From a virus: a stretch of 54,763 bases of DNA. The notes under the pieces were generated by a model. That model did no database searches, was not told the DNA's origin, and saw nothing but the letters and a program-made list of their open reading frames with translations. Shown here piece after piece: positions 45,716-53,305 of the stretch. The position numbers and the translations under genes were made by a program. The stretch covers positions 1-54,763 of IMG/VR virus record IMGVR_UViG_3300049596_000709; one strand, written 5' to 3'. Numbering within the stretch: position 1 is the first letter of the stretch; each line of letters begins with the position of its first letter.

Positions 45716-46011
45716 TAGATTCCAATCTTCTTGAGGTTCCATGCTTGCTTGCCCCAACGGCACTCAACTTCGCTGAAGTGCTCAAGTAATTCTGTCGCGC
45801 AGAACTTGACTGCCTTCGTCTTAGTTGGGCACCACGTAAGAGGGTGATTGCCATTGACCGCGTACGGTACCCAGCGATCGTCGCGTGGGTCTCTGTCGTT
45901 GTAAATAACAGTCCCTAATAGAATTGGATCGTCATTGAGATACTTCCCGGTGACGTCCCATGATTTGCCAGGCACGCGCGTCTTTACTTTGATGTCAATA
46001 ATGAATGCCAT
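45715..46011 (-). CDS. Hypothetical protein (98 residues)
   Basis: MAFIIDIKVKTRVPGKSWDV, then RDPRDDRWVPYAVNGNHPLT and WCPTKTKAVKFCATELLEHF. Beta-rich start, one helix near the end with two Cys. ATG at 46011 follows AAAGGACAAAC; promoter at 46044. No family recognised. Confidence 0.58.
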   Translation of the reverse strand: MAFIIDIKVKTRVPGKSWDVTGKYLNDDPILLGTVIYNDRDPRDDRWVPYAVNGNHPLTWCPTKTKAVKFCATELLEHFSEVECRWGKQAWNLKKIGI

Positions 46012-46064
46012 TGTAGTTTGTCCTTTGTAGTTGGTATAAGAGTATTATACAATCCCTAGATTGC

Positions 46065-46268
46065 TCAGCGCCTTGAGGCGACTGGCCACATCGAGACTGG
46101 AGTTGACGCTCCCGCAGTGAAGTCTTGGAGCGCTTCAGCCGTGCCACAGTCTGAGCAGATCTCAGTCTTGTTATCGGCCCTGCTGATTGCGCCTGGGTAC
46201 TTGCCTGGGTGCGCGTTAGTTGGAATCCAACTAAACTGGCAACGTGGGCACATGTGTGGGACTCTCAT
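46065..46268 (-). CDS. Zinc-ribbon protein (67 residues)
   Basis: MRVPHMCPRCQFSWIPTNAH and EICSDCGTAEALQDF: CPRC plus CSDCG is a complete four-Cys zinc ribbon. The last 15 residues are hydrophilic. ATG overlaps the preceding stop (ATGA), linking it to the gene at 46265-46564. Confidence 0.66.
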   Translation of the reverse strand: MRVPHMCPRCQFSWIPTNAHPGKYPGAISRADNKTEICSDCGTAEALQDFTAGASTPVSMWPVASRR

Positions 46269-46564
46269 TGTAGTACTCCTTCCATGAATTCTGCTACCGA
46301 TACTTGGTGCTCTTCAGGCGAAGTGCCGAAGCCCAACTCCCAATTTGCTTCTTTGCATGCTGCAAGCATGGCGAGTCGTGTCAACGCTTCAGAAAGAAGA
46401 TCGTACTCTTCAGTCCATTCGTTTGCTACGTAGTCTGTCCAGTTCACAATGAACTTGGTGCCTTCCATATAGATACGGCATCCAAACTCTGTGTCAGTGA
46501 AGACAATGAGATTCTCGACTGCTGTCTCTACGCCATTTGCTGCGATGTAGTAACTAGTTGCCAT
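46265..46564 (-). CDS. Hypothetical protein, paralogue of 44398-44694
   Basis: A 99-residue protein: MATSYYIAANGVETAVENLI, then FIVNWTDYVANEWTEEYDLL and SEALTRLAMLAACKEAN. See the partner at 44398. ATG at 46564 follows GAAAGGACAACG; the longer frame runs into the motif at 46598. Same length and order in both copies. Confidence 0.62.
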   Translation of the reverse strand: MATSYYIAANGVETAVENLIVFTDTEFGCRIYMEGTKFIVNWTDYVANEWTEEYDLLSEALTRLAMLAACKEANWELGFGTSPEEHQVSVAEFMEGVLQ

Positions 46565-46609
46565 TGCGTTGTCCTTTCGGTTTGTGTTGATGAGATCATT
46601 ATACAATCC

Positions 46610-46912
46610 CTAGATTGCTGCGCCAAGGAGGCTTTCAATTGTAGCACCGAGTGACTCACGAACAGACGTGTCGTCTGCTTCCGCAAACTTTTTGTTGCGT
46701 GTCGCTGCGCCTTGAATTGTTCGCACGAGTTTCGCGATGTCGTCATCTGAGTTCATAACCTCGATCCCACGAGAGAAGCGCATTACCATAATCTCTCCAA
46801 GACGTCGATTGCCTGACTGTGTGTACATGCCGTACGACCGTGTCAATAACTCTTCACGCTCTTCTGCTGTAAGTTCTACTTTGATCTTCTTTAGTACTTG
46901 AATGTTTGCCAT
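46610..46912 (-). CDS. Hypothetical protein (100 residues)
   Basis: MANIQVLKKIKVELTAEERE, then a basic central helix (RRLGEIMVMRFSRGIEVM) and RESLGATIESLLGAAI at the end. Helical. Ribosome site AAAGGAAC before the ATG at 46912; TAG stop in the motif at 46598. No family recognised. Confidence 0.58.
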   Translation of the reverse strand: MANIQVLKKIKVELTAEEREELLTRSYGMYTQSGNRRLGEIMVMRFSRGIEVMNSDDDIAKLVRTIQGAATRNKKFAEADDTSVRESLGATIESLLGAAI

Positions 46913-46928
46913 GTTGATTGTTCCTTTG

Positions 46929-47258
46929 TTAGTTGATTGTTTCTATGTTGAAGTTACTCATTGACATTGAGTCTTGCTCCAAGATTTCCACTAGAGTTTC
47001 ATACGCTGACTTATGCGCATCGGGCCCTGCTGGTGCTGTGATTGTTATGCTGAATTGAACGCGCTCTGTATTCTCTTCTTCTTCATACATCTCTATGATC
47101 TCCCAAGTGGAGTGGAGTTGTTGGCCATCTGCTGGCTCAATTCGTTTAGTGCGGATAACGATCTCGTCGTAGTTCTCCCTGTCTAAGTAGATCTTTGATC
47201 CTGGGAGTAGTACAGCCATCGCTTCTTGGATTTCACTTAGCGTTTCAAGTTCTTTCAT
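46929..47258 (-). CDS. Hypothetical protein (109 residues)
   Basis: MKELETLSEIQEAMAVLLPG, then IYLDRENYDEIVIRTKRIEP and FSITITAPAGPDAHKSAYET. The ATG at 47258 follows CAGGAGAC, located inside the end of the upstream gene. A longer frame exists but overlaps the upstream gene for 280 bases and is rejected. Two-layer beta-alpha pattern; unknown. Confidence 0.6.
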   Translation of the reverse strand: MKELETLSEIQEAMAVLLPGSKIYLDRENYDEIVIRTKRIEPADGQQLHSTWEIIEMYEEEENTERVQFSITITAPAGPDAHKSAYETLVEILEQDSMSMSNFNIETIN

Positions 47259-47259
47259 T

Positions 47260-47670
47260 TTAGTCTCCTGAGTAGTTGTTGAATGATGTTCTGACATATT
47301 CTGTGTGGTCACACTTTGAGCACGTGTGGTTGTAGCCGTACTCGTAGGTGCCAAGGTAGATATTCTTGTCGCCAACTTGGGTTCGCTCACCCCAAGTATG
47401 ATCGCACATTCCGCGGATGAACTGCATCCCATCTTCATGTGTATCCATGAACCATGGATAGTAGCAGCGGACGCTCCAGCCGTAGCCGATGCGCATCCAC
47501 TTGTAGTGACGCATTCGCCACTCGTGTTCGCTGTCACTCGTTGACATTGATCGCGATAGCGCTTCCGCTTCTTCGAGCTCGTCCGCCGGGATGTTGTCCG
47601 GGTTTCGGTACCACGGGAGGCTCGAGTTTGAATAGTCGTGTTCTTTTGAGAGTGTGTACGTAGCTTTCAT
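47260..47670 (-). CDS. Conserved hypothetical protein with zinc-ribbon end
   Basis: A 136-residue protein: MKATYTLSKEHDYSNSSLPW, a Trp/Tyr-rich middle (MRHYKWMRIGYGWSVRCYYP), and a C-terminal HTCSKCDHTEYV knuckle. Together with an upstream Cys-His (CDHTWGE) this can make a zinc site. ATG at 47670 follows GGAAGGACAAC. Promoter at 47704. Confidence 0.62.
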   Translation of the reverse strand: MKATYTLSKEHDYSNSSLPWYRNPDNIPADELEEAEALSRSMSTSDSEHEWRMRHYKWMRIGYGWSVRCYYPWFMDTHEDGMQFIRGMCDHTWGERTQVGDKNIYLGTYEYGYNHTCSKCDHTEYVRTSFNNYSGD

Positions 47671-47807
47671 GTTGTCCTTCCGTTGTGTGTCCTTGTAGTA
47701 GTTATTATACAATCCCTAGATTATATTCGTACCCGGGAGAGGTGCCGCACCCGGGAGCCTGCAAAGGACAAACAAAGCAGGACTTCCCAGGTGGACGATC
47801 TTTGGTA

Positions 47808-49604
47808 TCAGCCTGCTGCCGTGAGGGCTCGGGCTGCGGCCTTACCGATCTCTGAAGCCACCAGTGCTGGCGACTTCGTGTTCGGCAGCATGACCGCCGA
47901 GGTAGTGCTTTGGCAGATGCCTCGTGCCGTGCGACCATCATCGATCGGTAGCCACAAGACTGCCACGCCATTGCGCTCGCACTCCACAAGTGTCCTGCGT
48001 GCGCTCGCATTCTCAACGCCTGTGTAGCAACCATCGCTCACTACAACAAGCATTCTTGCGCCTGTGCCTTTCAGCAAATGAAGCGATCCATCGAGCGCTT
48101 TCCATGCTCGTGTGAACTTCTCAGTTCCATCAGACGCAGTGTACACATTGACTTTGTCAAGGTGTTGCCCTGGCTTCAGAGTGGGGAACACTCCTTCGCC
48201 GAAGTAGACCATCGCTGCTCTACCTTGCACGCGTCGCACTGCTTCACTCATGACCCACGCTGTTGTAGCCATCGCTTCCATCGCTTCACCCATTGAACCG
48301 CTGATGTCAACCAGCACACCAATCGTAAGTGTTGGATCGTCAACGTGCTTGCGCGCTGTGCGGCGCCATGGCTCAACTTGAGTCATGATGCCTTTGCTCT
48401 TGAGTGCCGCACCTTGGACCATCGCACGAGTGCGAAGTCTGCCGGGAGGAAGAATTGAGTGTACCTCAGTTACATCCCTGTCGCGATACTTTGCTTTCTC
48501 AAGCATCTTAGCGACCAGCACTGCTGCTGAACGTTCTTCGCTTGAAGGCACTCGTGATTCAAGAAGTCGGCTGTTTGTCTTGGCATCGGCCATCGGCCCA
48601 GTGCCTTGACCAAATACTTCATTGGCAATGTCCTTGTGCTCTTTCTCTTGTTGAGATTCTGATGCACGGCTTTTTGCTTCCGCCTGCCATTCTTCGATCT
48701 CTTGTTGATCAACGAGTTGATCGTACGAGCCGACCACTGCAGAGTCCGCTGCTTCTTGAAGTGCTTCAAGTGCGCCTTTGACAAACTCACTGATGTCGCC
48801 ACCTGCGCCAGCGCCGCCTTCGCCAGGTTCTTCGCCAGGTTGATCGCCATTCTCTTCGGCTGCTTCTTCAACGATGCGTACCCATTCGCGAGCAACATCG
48901 TAAAGACCAGTGATGTCGTTGTGGCGAGTGTACTCTTGCGATGCAAGCCAGCAGCCACGTAGTTGCGCAAGGCGCTCTGCGCCAAGCTTAGACTCAATGA
49001 CTTCAGTCAAGCCTGTGATGTCTTCAGGCTCTAGAACTCCTGCGTCAACACGAGCCATCGTAAGTGCTGCGAGCATTGCTGCTGCACGAGTGTCTGACTC
49101 ACCGATCGGGTTCTCTGCGATGTCAGCGAGCACAATCTCGAGAGCGCATGCACGGAGGAACCCTGCATTCTCTGGAAGGATTGCTACGCCATTGCTTTCA
49201 ATGCGGCCTTCCTCAAGATGAAGAAGCGCTTTGAACTCCGCAGGGGACAGATCCTTGTAAGCCTGCTCGATGTCCCAGTTAGAGAAGCGAGCGTGAAGAG
49301 CTTCGTGAAAGATCGCGCCTGTAGCTTTTGGCCATTCAAATTGATTCTTTCGATCGCGAAGATCGCCGATGTCGCTCGGGTTGACGCCTTTACCGAAGGC
49401 AACGTCTACGTTGACTTCCACCTCGGCAGTCGCTGGGGTGTAGCAAGCTGGGGCCATGCCACCAGCGCCAGGTCCTACGTAACCGATGAGGTCGCCGCGG
49501 GTGCTCCAGATATTAGCCAACTGGCCAACCTGTGAGCCAACGCTGAGCCACTCTGAAGGCGTGGCCTCGGCCCTGGTTGTCTTCCTGTATTTGATGTGCG
49601 TCAT
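47808..49604 (-). CDS. VWA-domain protein (CobT-like), partner of MoxR ATPase
   Basis: A 598-residue protein. Residues 98-112 read IFHEALHARFSNWD, a zinc-peptidase-type HExxH. The middle (residues 240-340) is Glu/Gly rich and helical. From about residue 425 the von Willebrand A fold begins with TIGVLVDISGSMGEAMEAM, which carries the DxSxS metal site, followed by MLVVVSDGCYTGVENA. VWA proteins of this kind work with MoxR-type ATPases, as in CobT/CobS and VWA/MoxR pairs, to remodel or insert metal into other proteins. The MoxR gene lies just upstream. Confidence 0.82.
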   Translation of the reverse strand: MTHIKYRKTTRAEATPSEWLSVGSQVGQLANIWSTRGDLIGYVGPGAGGMAPACYTPATAEVEVNVDVAFGKGVNPSDIGDLRDRKNQFEWPKATGAIFHEALHARFSNWDIEQAYKDLSPAEFKALLHLEEGRIESNGVAILPENAGFLRACALEIVLADIAENPIGESDTRAAAMLAALTMARVDAGVLEPEDITGLTEVIESKLGAERLAQLRGCWLASQEYTRHNDITGLYDVAREWVRIVEEAAEENGDQPGEEPGEGGAGAGGDISEFVKGALEALQEAADSAVVGSYDQLVDQQEIEEWQAEAKSRASESQQEKEHKDIANEVFGQGTGPMADAKTNSRLLESRVPSSEERSAAVLVAKMLEKAKYRDRDVTEVHSILPPGRLRTRAMVQGAALKSKGIMTQVEPWRRTARKHVDDPTLTIGVLVDISGSMGEAMEAMATTAWVMSEAVRRVQGRAAMVYFGEGVFPTLKPGQHLDKVNVYTASDGTEKFTRAWKALDGSLHLLKGTGARMLVVVSDGCYTGVENASARRTLVECERNGVAVLWLPIDDGRTARGICQSTTSAVMLPNTKSPALVASEIGKAAARALTAAG

Positions 49605-49663
49605 TGTTTGTCCTTTGTGTTTATAGGTATGTGATTATTATACAATCCCTAGAATTCTTGAAA

Positions 49664-49698
49664 GTGAGCCAGCCCCAACCTACTCAAGGCTGGCTCAC
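49664..49698 (-). terminator. Perfect hairpin after the MoxR gene
   Basis: GTGAGCCAGCC (49664-49674) and GGCTGGCTCAC (49688-49698) are perfect 11-base arms. Read on the minus strand the stem is followed by TTTC, so it looks like an intrinsic terminator. It lies between the MoxR stop and the motif at 49637 that drives the VWA gene. Confidence 0.68.
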
Positions 49699-49714
49699 AG
49701 ACCAGTGTGCCTGC

Positions 49715-50707
49715 CTAGATCTTGGCAGGTCGGCATTCCTCGCCGAAGACTCTGGTGAAGACGTCGGCCACTACGGGACGATCCATCTCGGGAGCCGCAG
49801 CAAGAAGGTTTGCGATCGCAAACTTTGTGCCAAACTCTTTAGCAAGATCTCGGAAGCCGAGCAACTCTCGCATCTGTGGTGCCCACGATACTTCAGATGA
49901 TTGCTGCTTCTTGGCGAGATTCTGTGCCGCTGTCACGATTGGAATAGGACAACCGAGTTTGCGAGCGAGTCCCCAGTCAGTTGTCATCTCTGCCTGCATA
50001 ATGAATCGCGAGAGCAACGCTTCTGAGAGTCGCACGCCAGGTGCATTGGGGTTTGTCGCTGCGATGACAAAGAAGCCATCAGCCGCTGACACTGTCCCAC
50101 GCTCCGGGTTAGCAGTTACCGTGTACTCACGGCGTCCATCCATAAGTCCATAGACAATGGATAGAACCTTAGGGTCAATAAGTCCGACCTCATCAATGAG
50201 CAGTACTCCACCTGCTTCGGCTGCTTTGAGCAGTGGGCCATCTTCCCAAAGGAAGCCACCGCTTGGCGTTTGAACGTAGCCACCGACTAAGTCAGAGACT
50301 TCAGTATCGCCAGAGCCAAGAATAGTGTACATGCCACCCGGCTCATCGCAGTACGCTGCTTCAACGAGTGCAGTCTTTCCGCAACCCGGCGCACCGTAGA
50401 GCAGAATGTAGCTGCTCATGTCGCGAGCTTTGCGAAGCACCATGACATCGTCGTGTTCGCCCCACTTGCGAGTGTAGTACATCTCGCCATTAGGCCGCTT
50501 GAACTTGTCACCGGCTATGAGTGCGTCTGCTTCGATCATTGTTGCTTTCTTCTTTGGGGCGGCACTTCGTCCTGCTGAAGCCCTGCCTGCATCTGTCGTC
50601 ATACGCTCCATTTGCTTTGCAGCGTCAGTGTCAAACACTTGGGTTGCAGCGCTAACGAGTATCTTAGTCAGTCCAGGGTATAGTGCATCGTAGGTTGTAG
50701 TTGTCAT
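49715..50707 (-). CDS. MoxR-type AAA+ ATPase
   Basis: A 330-residue protein. Walker A is near residue 103 (LLYGAPGCGKTALVEAAY), Walker B near residue 170 (VLLIDEVGLIDPK), sensor 1 in FFVIAATNPNAPG, and the arginine-finger region in LSEALLSRFIMQAEM. This is the MoxR/CbbQ/CobS class, which remodels proteins together with VWA partners. The gene pair, each with its own promoter motif (50741 and 49637), is unusual for phage early genes; it may act on host complexes. Confidence 0.85.
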   Translation of the reverse strand: MTTTTYDALYPGLTKILVSAATQVFDTDAAKQMERMTTDAGRASAGRSAAPKKKATMIEADALIAGDKFKRPNGEMYYTRKWGEHDDVMVLRKARDMSSYILLYGAPGCGKTALVEAAYCDEPGGMYTILGSGDTEVSDLVGGYVQTPSGGFLWEDGPLLKAAEAGGVLLIDEVGLIDPKVLSIVYGLMDGRREYTVTANPERGTVSAADGFFVIAATNPNAPGVRLSEALLSRFIMQAEMTTDWGLARKLGCPIPIVTAAQNLAKKQQSSEVSWAPQMRELLGFRDLAKEFGTKFAIANLLAAAPEMDRPVVADVFTRVFGEECRPAKI

Positions 50708-50752
50708 TTAGTGTCCTTTGTAGTTGTAGGTTGTGTAGTCATTGTATCATCC

Positions 50753-51241
50753 CTAGATTACTGGGGATGGAGGAGTTGGTGCGACTGAGTCGTAGTATTC
50801 TTTAGGGAATCCTAGGAACTTGCGTGCTTTCCATACTCGGCCAAGAGTCTTGTATGGAGTCTTTGCTCGGCGCACATCTTCCAAGTCTTCGGCTGTCACT
50901 TCAACGACGACTGGCTCTTTGTAGAGTTTCCATTCGTTCTTGACTAGTCCTTGGAACAGTGTGTCAGCAAACGCTAACAAGTTCATTGCTGCTTGCTCTG
51001 TCCGCACTCCACCTGCGCTTGCCGATACCGACGTCACGCTTGAAGCGATTTGTCGCCATGTCTTCTTCGGCTGAATGACGCTCAAGCGACGACGATACAT
51101 TGCTAGTGGTGCCAGTGAATGGCTTGACGCCATGCCTTCTGGCATCAGAAGAACTTGCGTTGTGCTGGTGCCTTTGCGGAATTCAAGGTAGACGGCTTTG
51201 CCGACCACGTGAATGCCATTGGTGTTTACCTCAGTTGTCAT
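50753..51241 (-). CDS. Hypothetical protein upstream of moxR-like gene
   Basis: A 162-residue protein: VVGKAVYLEFRKGTSTTQVL, then LSVIQPKKTWRQIASSVTSV and a C-terminal TLGRVWKARKFLGFPKEYY. The middle is helical (AAMNLLAFADTLFQGLVKNE). No family recognised. It may belong with the MoxR-VWA pair because it is the gene immediately before it; TAG stop in the motif at 50741. Confidence 0.6.
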   Translation of the reverse strand: MTTEVNTNGIHVVGKAVYLEFRKGTSTTQVLLMPEGMASSHSLAPLAMYRRRLSVIQPKKTWRQIASSVTSVSASAGGVRTEQAAMNLLAFADTLFQGLVKNEWKLYKEPVVVEVTAEDLEDVRRAKTPYKTLGRVWKARKFLGFPKEYYDSVAPTPPSPVI

Positions 51242-51283
51242 TTTTGTCCTTTTGTTGTAGGTTGTGAGATTATTATATCTTCC

Positions 51284-51496
51284 CTAGTTTTTGCCAGGGA
51301 AAGACATCTCGGGATTGCTAAGCGCTTTGAGCACTTCGTGAACTTGCACAGCAACGCTTGTGTCGCCGTCCTTGGGATACATCGTGACTGAGTTGCGGCC
51401 ATAGTTGAAAGTGACTGAGATGTACGTGCCCCAGTCTTTGATCTCAACTGAGAGCTTGTCTCCGTCATTGGCGTGAATGTTCATTTGTGTTGACAT
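51284..51496 (-). CDS. Hypothetical protein (70 residues)
   Basis: MSTQMNIHANDGDKLSVEIK, then DWGTYISVTFNYGRNSVTMY and a helix (VQVHEVLKALSNPEMSF). The TAG stop is in the motif at 51272. ATG at 51496 follows AAAAGGAC at a longer than usual distance. No family recognised. Confidence 0.58.
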   Translation of the reverse strand: MSTQMNIHANDGDKLSVEIKDWGTYISVTFNYGRNSVTMYPKDGDTSVAVQVHEVLKALSNPEMSFPGKN

Positions 51497-51558
51497 TGTG
51501 TTTTTGTCCTTTTGTTGTTGTGGGTTGTAAGACTATTATATCTTCCTTAGTTTCTAGA

Positions 51559-51924
51559 TCAGGAGGTCTGATCCAGAAACTGCTTGAACGTCATTGTCTG
51601 TGCAACCTTTGTGGTGTCACCTGCGCTGACGATCTCGACTAACTTGTCTTCCCACGTGATGAGAATTACGTCATCGTAGTCTGGTGTGCTGAATGAATTG
51701 TGGCCGGCGCTGATGCCGAACCCAGTTTCTTCTGCCCAGTAGTTCTCAACGATTTGTGAGATGCCGATGCGTGTCGCATAAGCGTGGTCGTTCCACCGTG
51801 GGGCTGCCGCAGTGATTGCTCGCTGCGCGTCCTTGTACCTGTCACTTCCACCCCAGTGAGAATAGAGGAACACAGGCACTGCTGCCGAGTCCGCTTTGAA
51901 TCCGATTACTGCTCTGTCGCCCAT
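51559..51924 (-). CDS. Conserved actinobacterial/phage hypothetical protein
   Basis: A 121-residue protein: MGDRAVIGFKADSAAVPVFL, YSHWGGSDRYKDAQRAIT, ATRIGISQIVENYWAEETGF and GISAGHNSFSTPDYDDVILI. The MGDRA--------LYTHW/YSHWGG opening and the TRI--S--I----ETG-GIS core define a family frequent in actinobacteria and their phages with no known function. The last codons form a hairpin with the downstream gap (51548-51578). Confidence 0.7.
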   Translation of the reverse strand: MGDRAVIGFKADSAAVPVFLYSHWGGSDRYKDAQRAITAAAPRWNDHAYATRIGISQIVENYWAEETGFGISAGHNSFSTPDYDDVILITWEDKLVEIVSAGDTTKVAQTMTFKQFLDQTS

Positions 51925-52138
51925 GTCATTTGTCCTTTTGTTGTTGTTGTTGGTATGTTCATTATATATTCCTGAGAATTCGGTGGCCGCTATGCTCTTC
52001 TACTAATCGACTCTGCAAATCGTAGTCGTGGCCGTGAGGCCGTGACATGATTGCACCCGCGTACTTCGTGAGAGCCGCCTGCTTAGCTGGGCGTAGGCCC
52101 AGGACCACCAGGTTCCGATTATTTATTGGAACCAAACC

Positions 52139-52435
52139 TTATTTGATTTTTGACCAGCCGGCGCTTTCGCAGCGGAAGGTAACTCCATCGACTTCTACTT
52201 CGTCGCCGACAGACAGCGCTGTGTGCGTGCGTGATGGCGAAAGAAGTGGCTCGATGACTTTCCACAGCGGGCCTTCGTACATGTTGGTGTCACGAAAGAC
52301 TTGGTTGCAGATATCCATCGCGTCTGCTCTTTCCAGAACTGCCACTGGTGAGAATGTCACCGATGACACGAAGCGTGGTGGTTTTGCTTCTGGATGATCT
52401 CCAAATGCTTTCCACGTAATTTTTACTTTGCTCAT
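52139..52435 (-). CDS. Hypothetical protein (98 residues)
   Basis: MSKVKITWKAFGDHPEAKPP, a helix (ERADAMDICNQVFRDTNMYE), and a small barrel at the end (HTALSVGDEVEVDGVTFRCE). The SVGDEVEVDG---C---GW ending is shared with many short actinophage proteins. ATG at 52435 lies after AAAAGGACAAAAAC; promoter at 52468. The stretch 51977-52138 upstream of its stop shows no gene. Confidence 0.6.
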   Translation of the reverse strand: MSKVKITWKAFGDHPEAKPPRFVSSVTFSPVAVLERADAMDICNQVFRDTNMYEGPLWKVIEPLLSPSRTHTALSVGDEVEVDGVTFRCESAGWSKIK

Positions 52436-52485
52436 GTTTTTGTCCTTTTGTATAGGTTGTTGAGTTCATTATATCTTCCTTAGAA

Positions 52486-52511
52486 AGAGCAGGGGCCGAA
52501 GCCCCCACTCT
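52486..52511 (-). terminator. TTCG-loop hairpin after WGR-like copy 3
   Basis: On the minus strand AGAGTGGGGGC is followed by TTCG and GCCCCTGCTCT, then TTTCT. A stable GC stem capped by a TTCG loop with a T-rich tail is a typical intrinsic terminator. A smaller CTGTCT/AGACAG repeat lies 20 nt before it. Confidence 0.68.
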
Positions 52512-52531
52512 TCCAGAACTTCACTGTCTAT

Positions 52532-52786
52532 TTAGACAGCGTAGGCCACGGTGTAGCCGCGGTCCTGCTTCGCCCACAACTTCTCGTAGGCTGCGGCACG
52601 TGCTGACTGGTGTGATGTGAACACCCGAGTGCTTGATTGACGCTGGGTCTTTTCAGCCATGCCCCACTCGCAACGAAGAACGTTGTCCGAGACGATGATC
52701 TCGTATACTTTCTTCTTGCCAGCTTGGCCACGGCCCATCGGGCCAACGTCGCTCCCCTTGAGGAGACACCATTTGCGCTGTTCCAT
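52532..52786 (-). CDS. WGR-like protein, copy 3
   Basis: An 84-residue protein: MEQRKWCLLKGSDVGPMGRG, YEIIVSDNVLRCEWGMAEKT, RQSSTRVF and DRGYTVAYAV. Closest by eye to copy 1. Ribosome site GAAAGGAC precedes the ATG; promoter at 52835 and terminator hairpin at 52486. Each copy is a complete transcription unit. Confidence 0.7.
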   Translation of the reverse strand: MEQRKWCLLKGSDVGPMGRGQAGKKKVYEIIVSDNVLRCEWGMAEKTQRQSSTRVFTSHQSARAAAYEKLWAKQDRGYTVAYAV

Positions 52787-52918
52787 TATTTGTCCTTTCG
52801 TCGCTCCCAGGCAGGATTGCTTGGGTATGAGATCATTATACCATCCTTAGTTTTCCCACCAGGTGGGGCTAAGTCAGATATTGGCGATCCCGATGAAGCA
52901 AATAGTATCATCCTTAGA

Positions 52919-52950
52919 ATAATTAGTACTACGGGCATAGTACTAATTAT
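52919..52950 (-). terminator. Perfect 13-bp inverted repeat
   Basis: ATAATTAGTACTA (52919-52931) and TAGTACTAATTAT (52938-52950) are perfect arms around CGGGCA. It falls directly after the zinc-ribbon stop and before an orphan promoter motif at 52902. AT-rich, so it may be an operator rather than a terminator. Confidence 0.5.
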
Positions 52951-52954
52951 CTGG

Positions 52955-53194
52955 CTACACGTCTAGTTCATCGATCCATTCTCGTGGGTACAGCAATGGC
53001 GCGGCGCATTCAACGCAGATCGGCCATGACTCTCCTTCGTCTTGACCTACGAGAATTACGCATGGGAAGAACGAGTCGCCATACGGGCCAACAACCATTC
53101 CACAGTTCTTGCATTCTTCGTCGTCAATGACAAAATCGTAGATACCCTTATTCGCAGATATGAAGCAATGCTCTAGATCTTCGACTACGTACAT
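52955..53194 (-). CDS. Zinc-ribbon protein (79 residues)
   Basis: MYVVEDLEHCFISANKGIYD, then ECKNCGMVVGPYGDSFFPC and ICVECAAPLLYPREW: CKNC plus CVEC is a four-Cys zinc ribbon. The ATG at 53194 is preferred because it begins 6 nt after TACAAT, which would make it leaderless; an ATG at 53212 in the same frame is the alternative. No clear CTAGGGA sits before this TACAAT. Confidence 0.62.
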   Translation of the reverse strand: MYVVEDLEHCFISANKGIYDFVIDDEECKNCGMVVGPYGDSFFPCVILVGQDEGESWPICVECAAPLLYPREWIDELDV

Positions 53195-53230
53195 CGCGTA
53201 ATTGTACATCACTCGTACACGATAACACGT

Positions 53231-53299
53231 GCCCGTTAATGAAATACAATCCGAGCTCAGGCCTGCCCGTCATACACGGGGAAGCCCAGCTCAGGCCGG
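53231..53299. repeat. Two overlapping 35-bp split elements (cluster 3)
   Basis: Units at 53231-53265 (GCCCGTTAA ... CAGGCCTG) and 53265-53299 (GCCCGTCAT ... CAGGCCGG) share one base. A third complete 35-bp unit lies inside the next gene at 53399-53433. The first unit also holds a degenerate copy of the promoter motif (GGATTGTATTTC). Confidence 0.68.
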
Positions 53300-53305
53300 A
53301 ACTTT

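Noticed and set aside
46929-47537. Longer 202-codon version of the gene ending at 46929
   Set aside because: Its first half overlaps the gene at 47260-47670 in another frame and is Ser/Thr/Ala-rich; the ATG at 47258 has a good ribosome site.
35299-47712. Frames starting with TTG inside the promoter motif (reading YN... after the start)
   Set aside because: TTGTATAAT is the promoter itself; the leader ribosome site or +1 ATG downstream gives a better start in each case.
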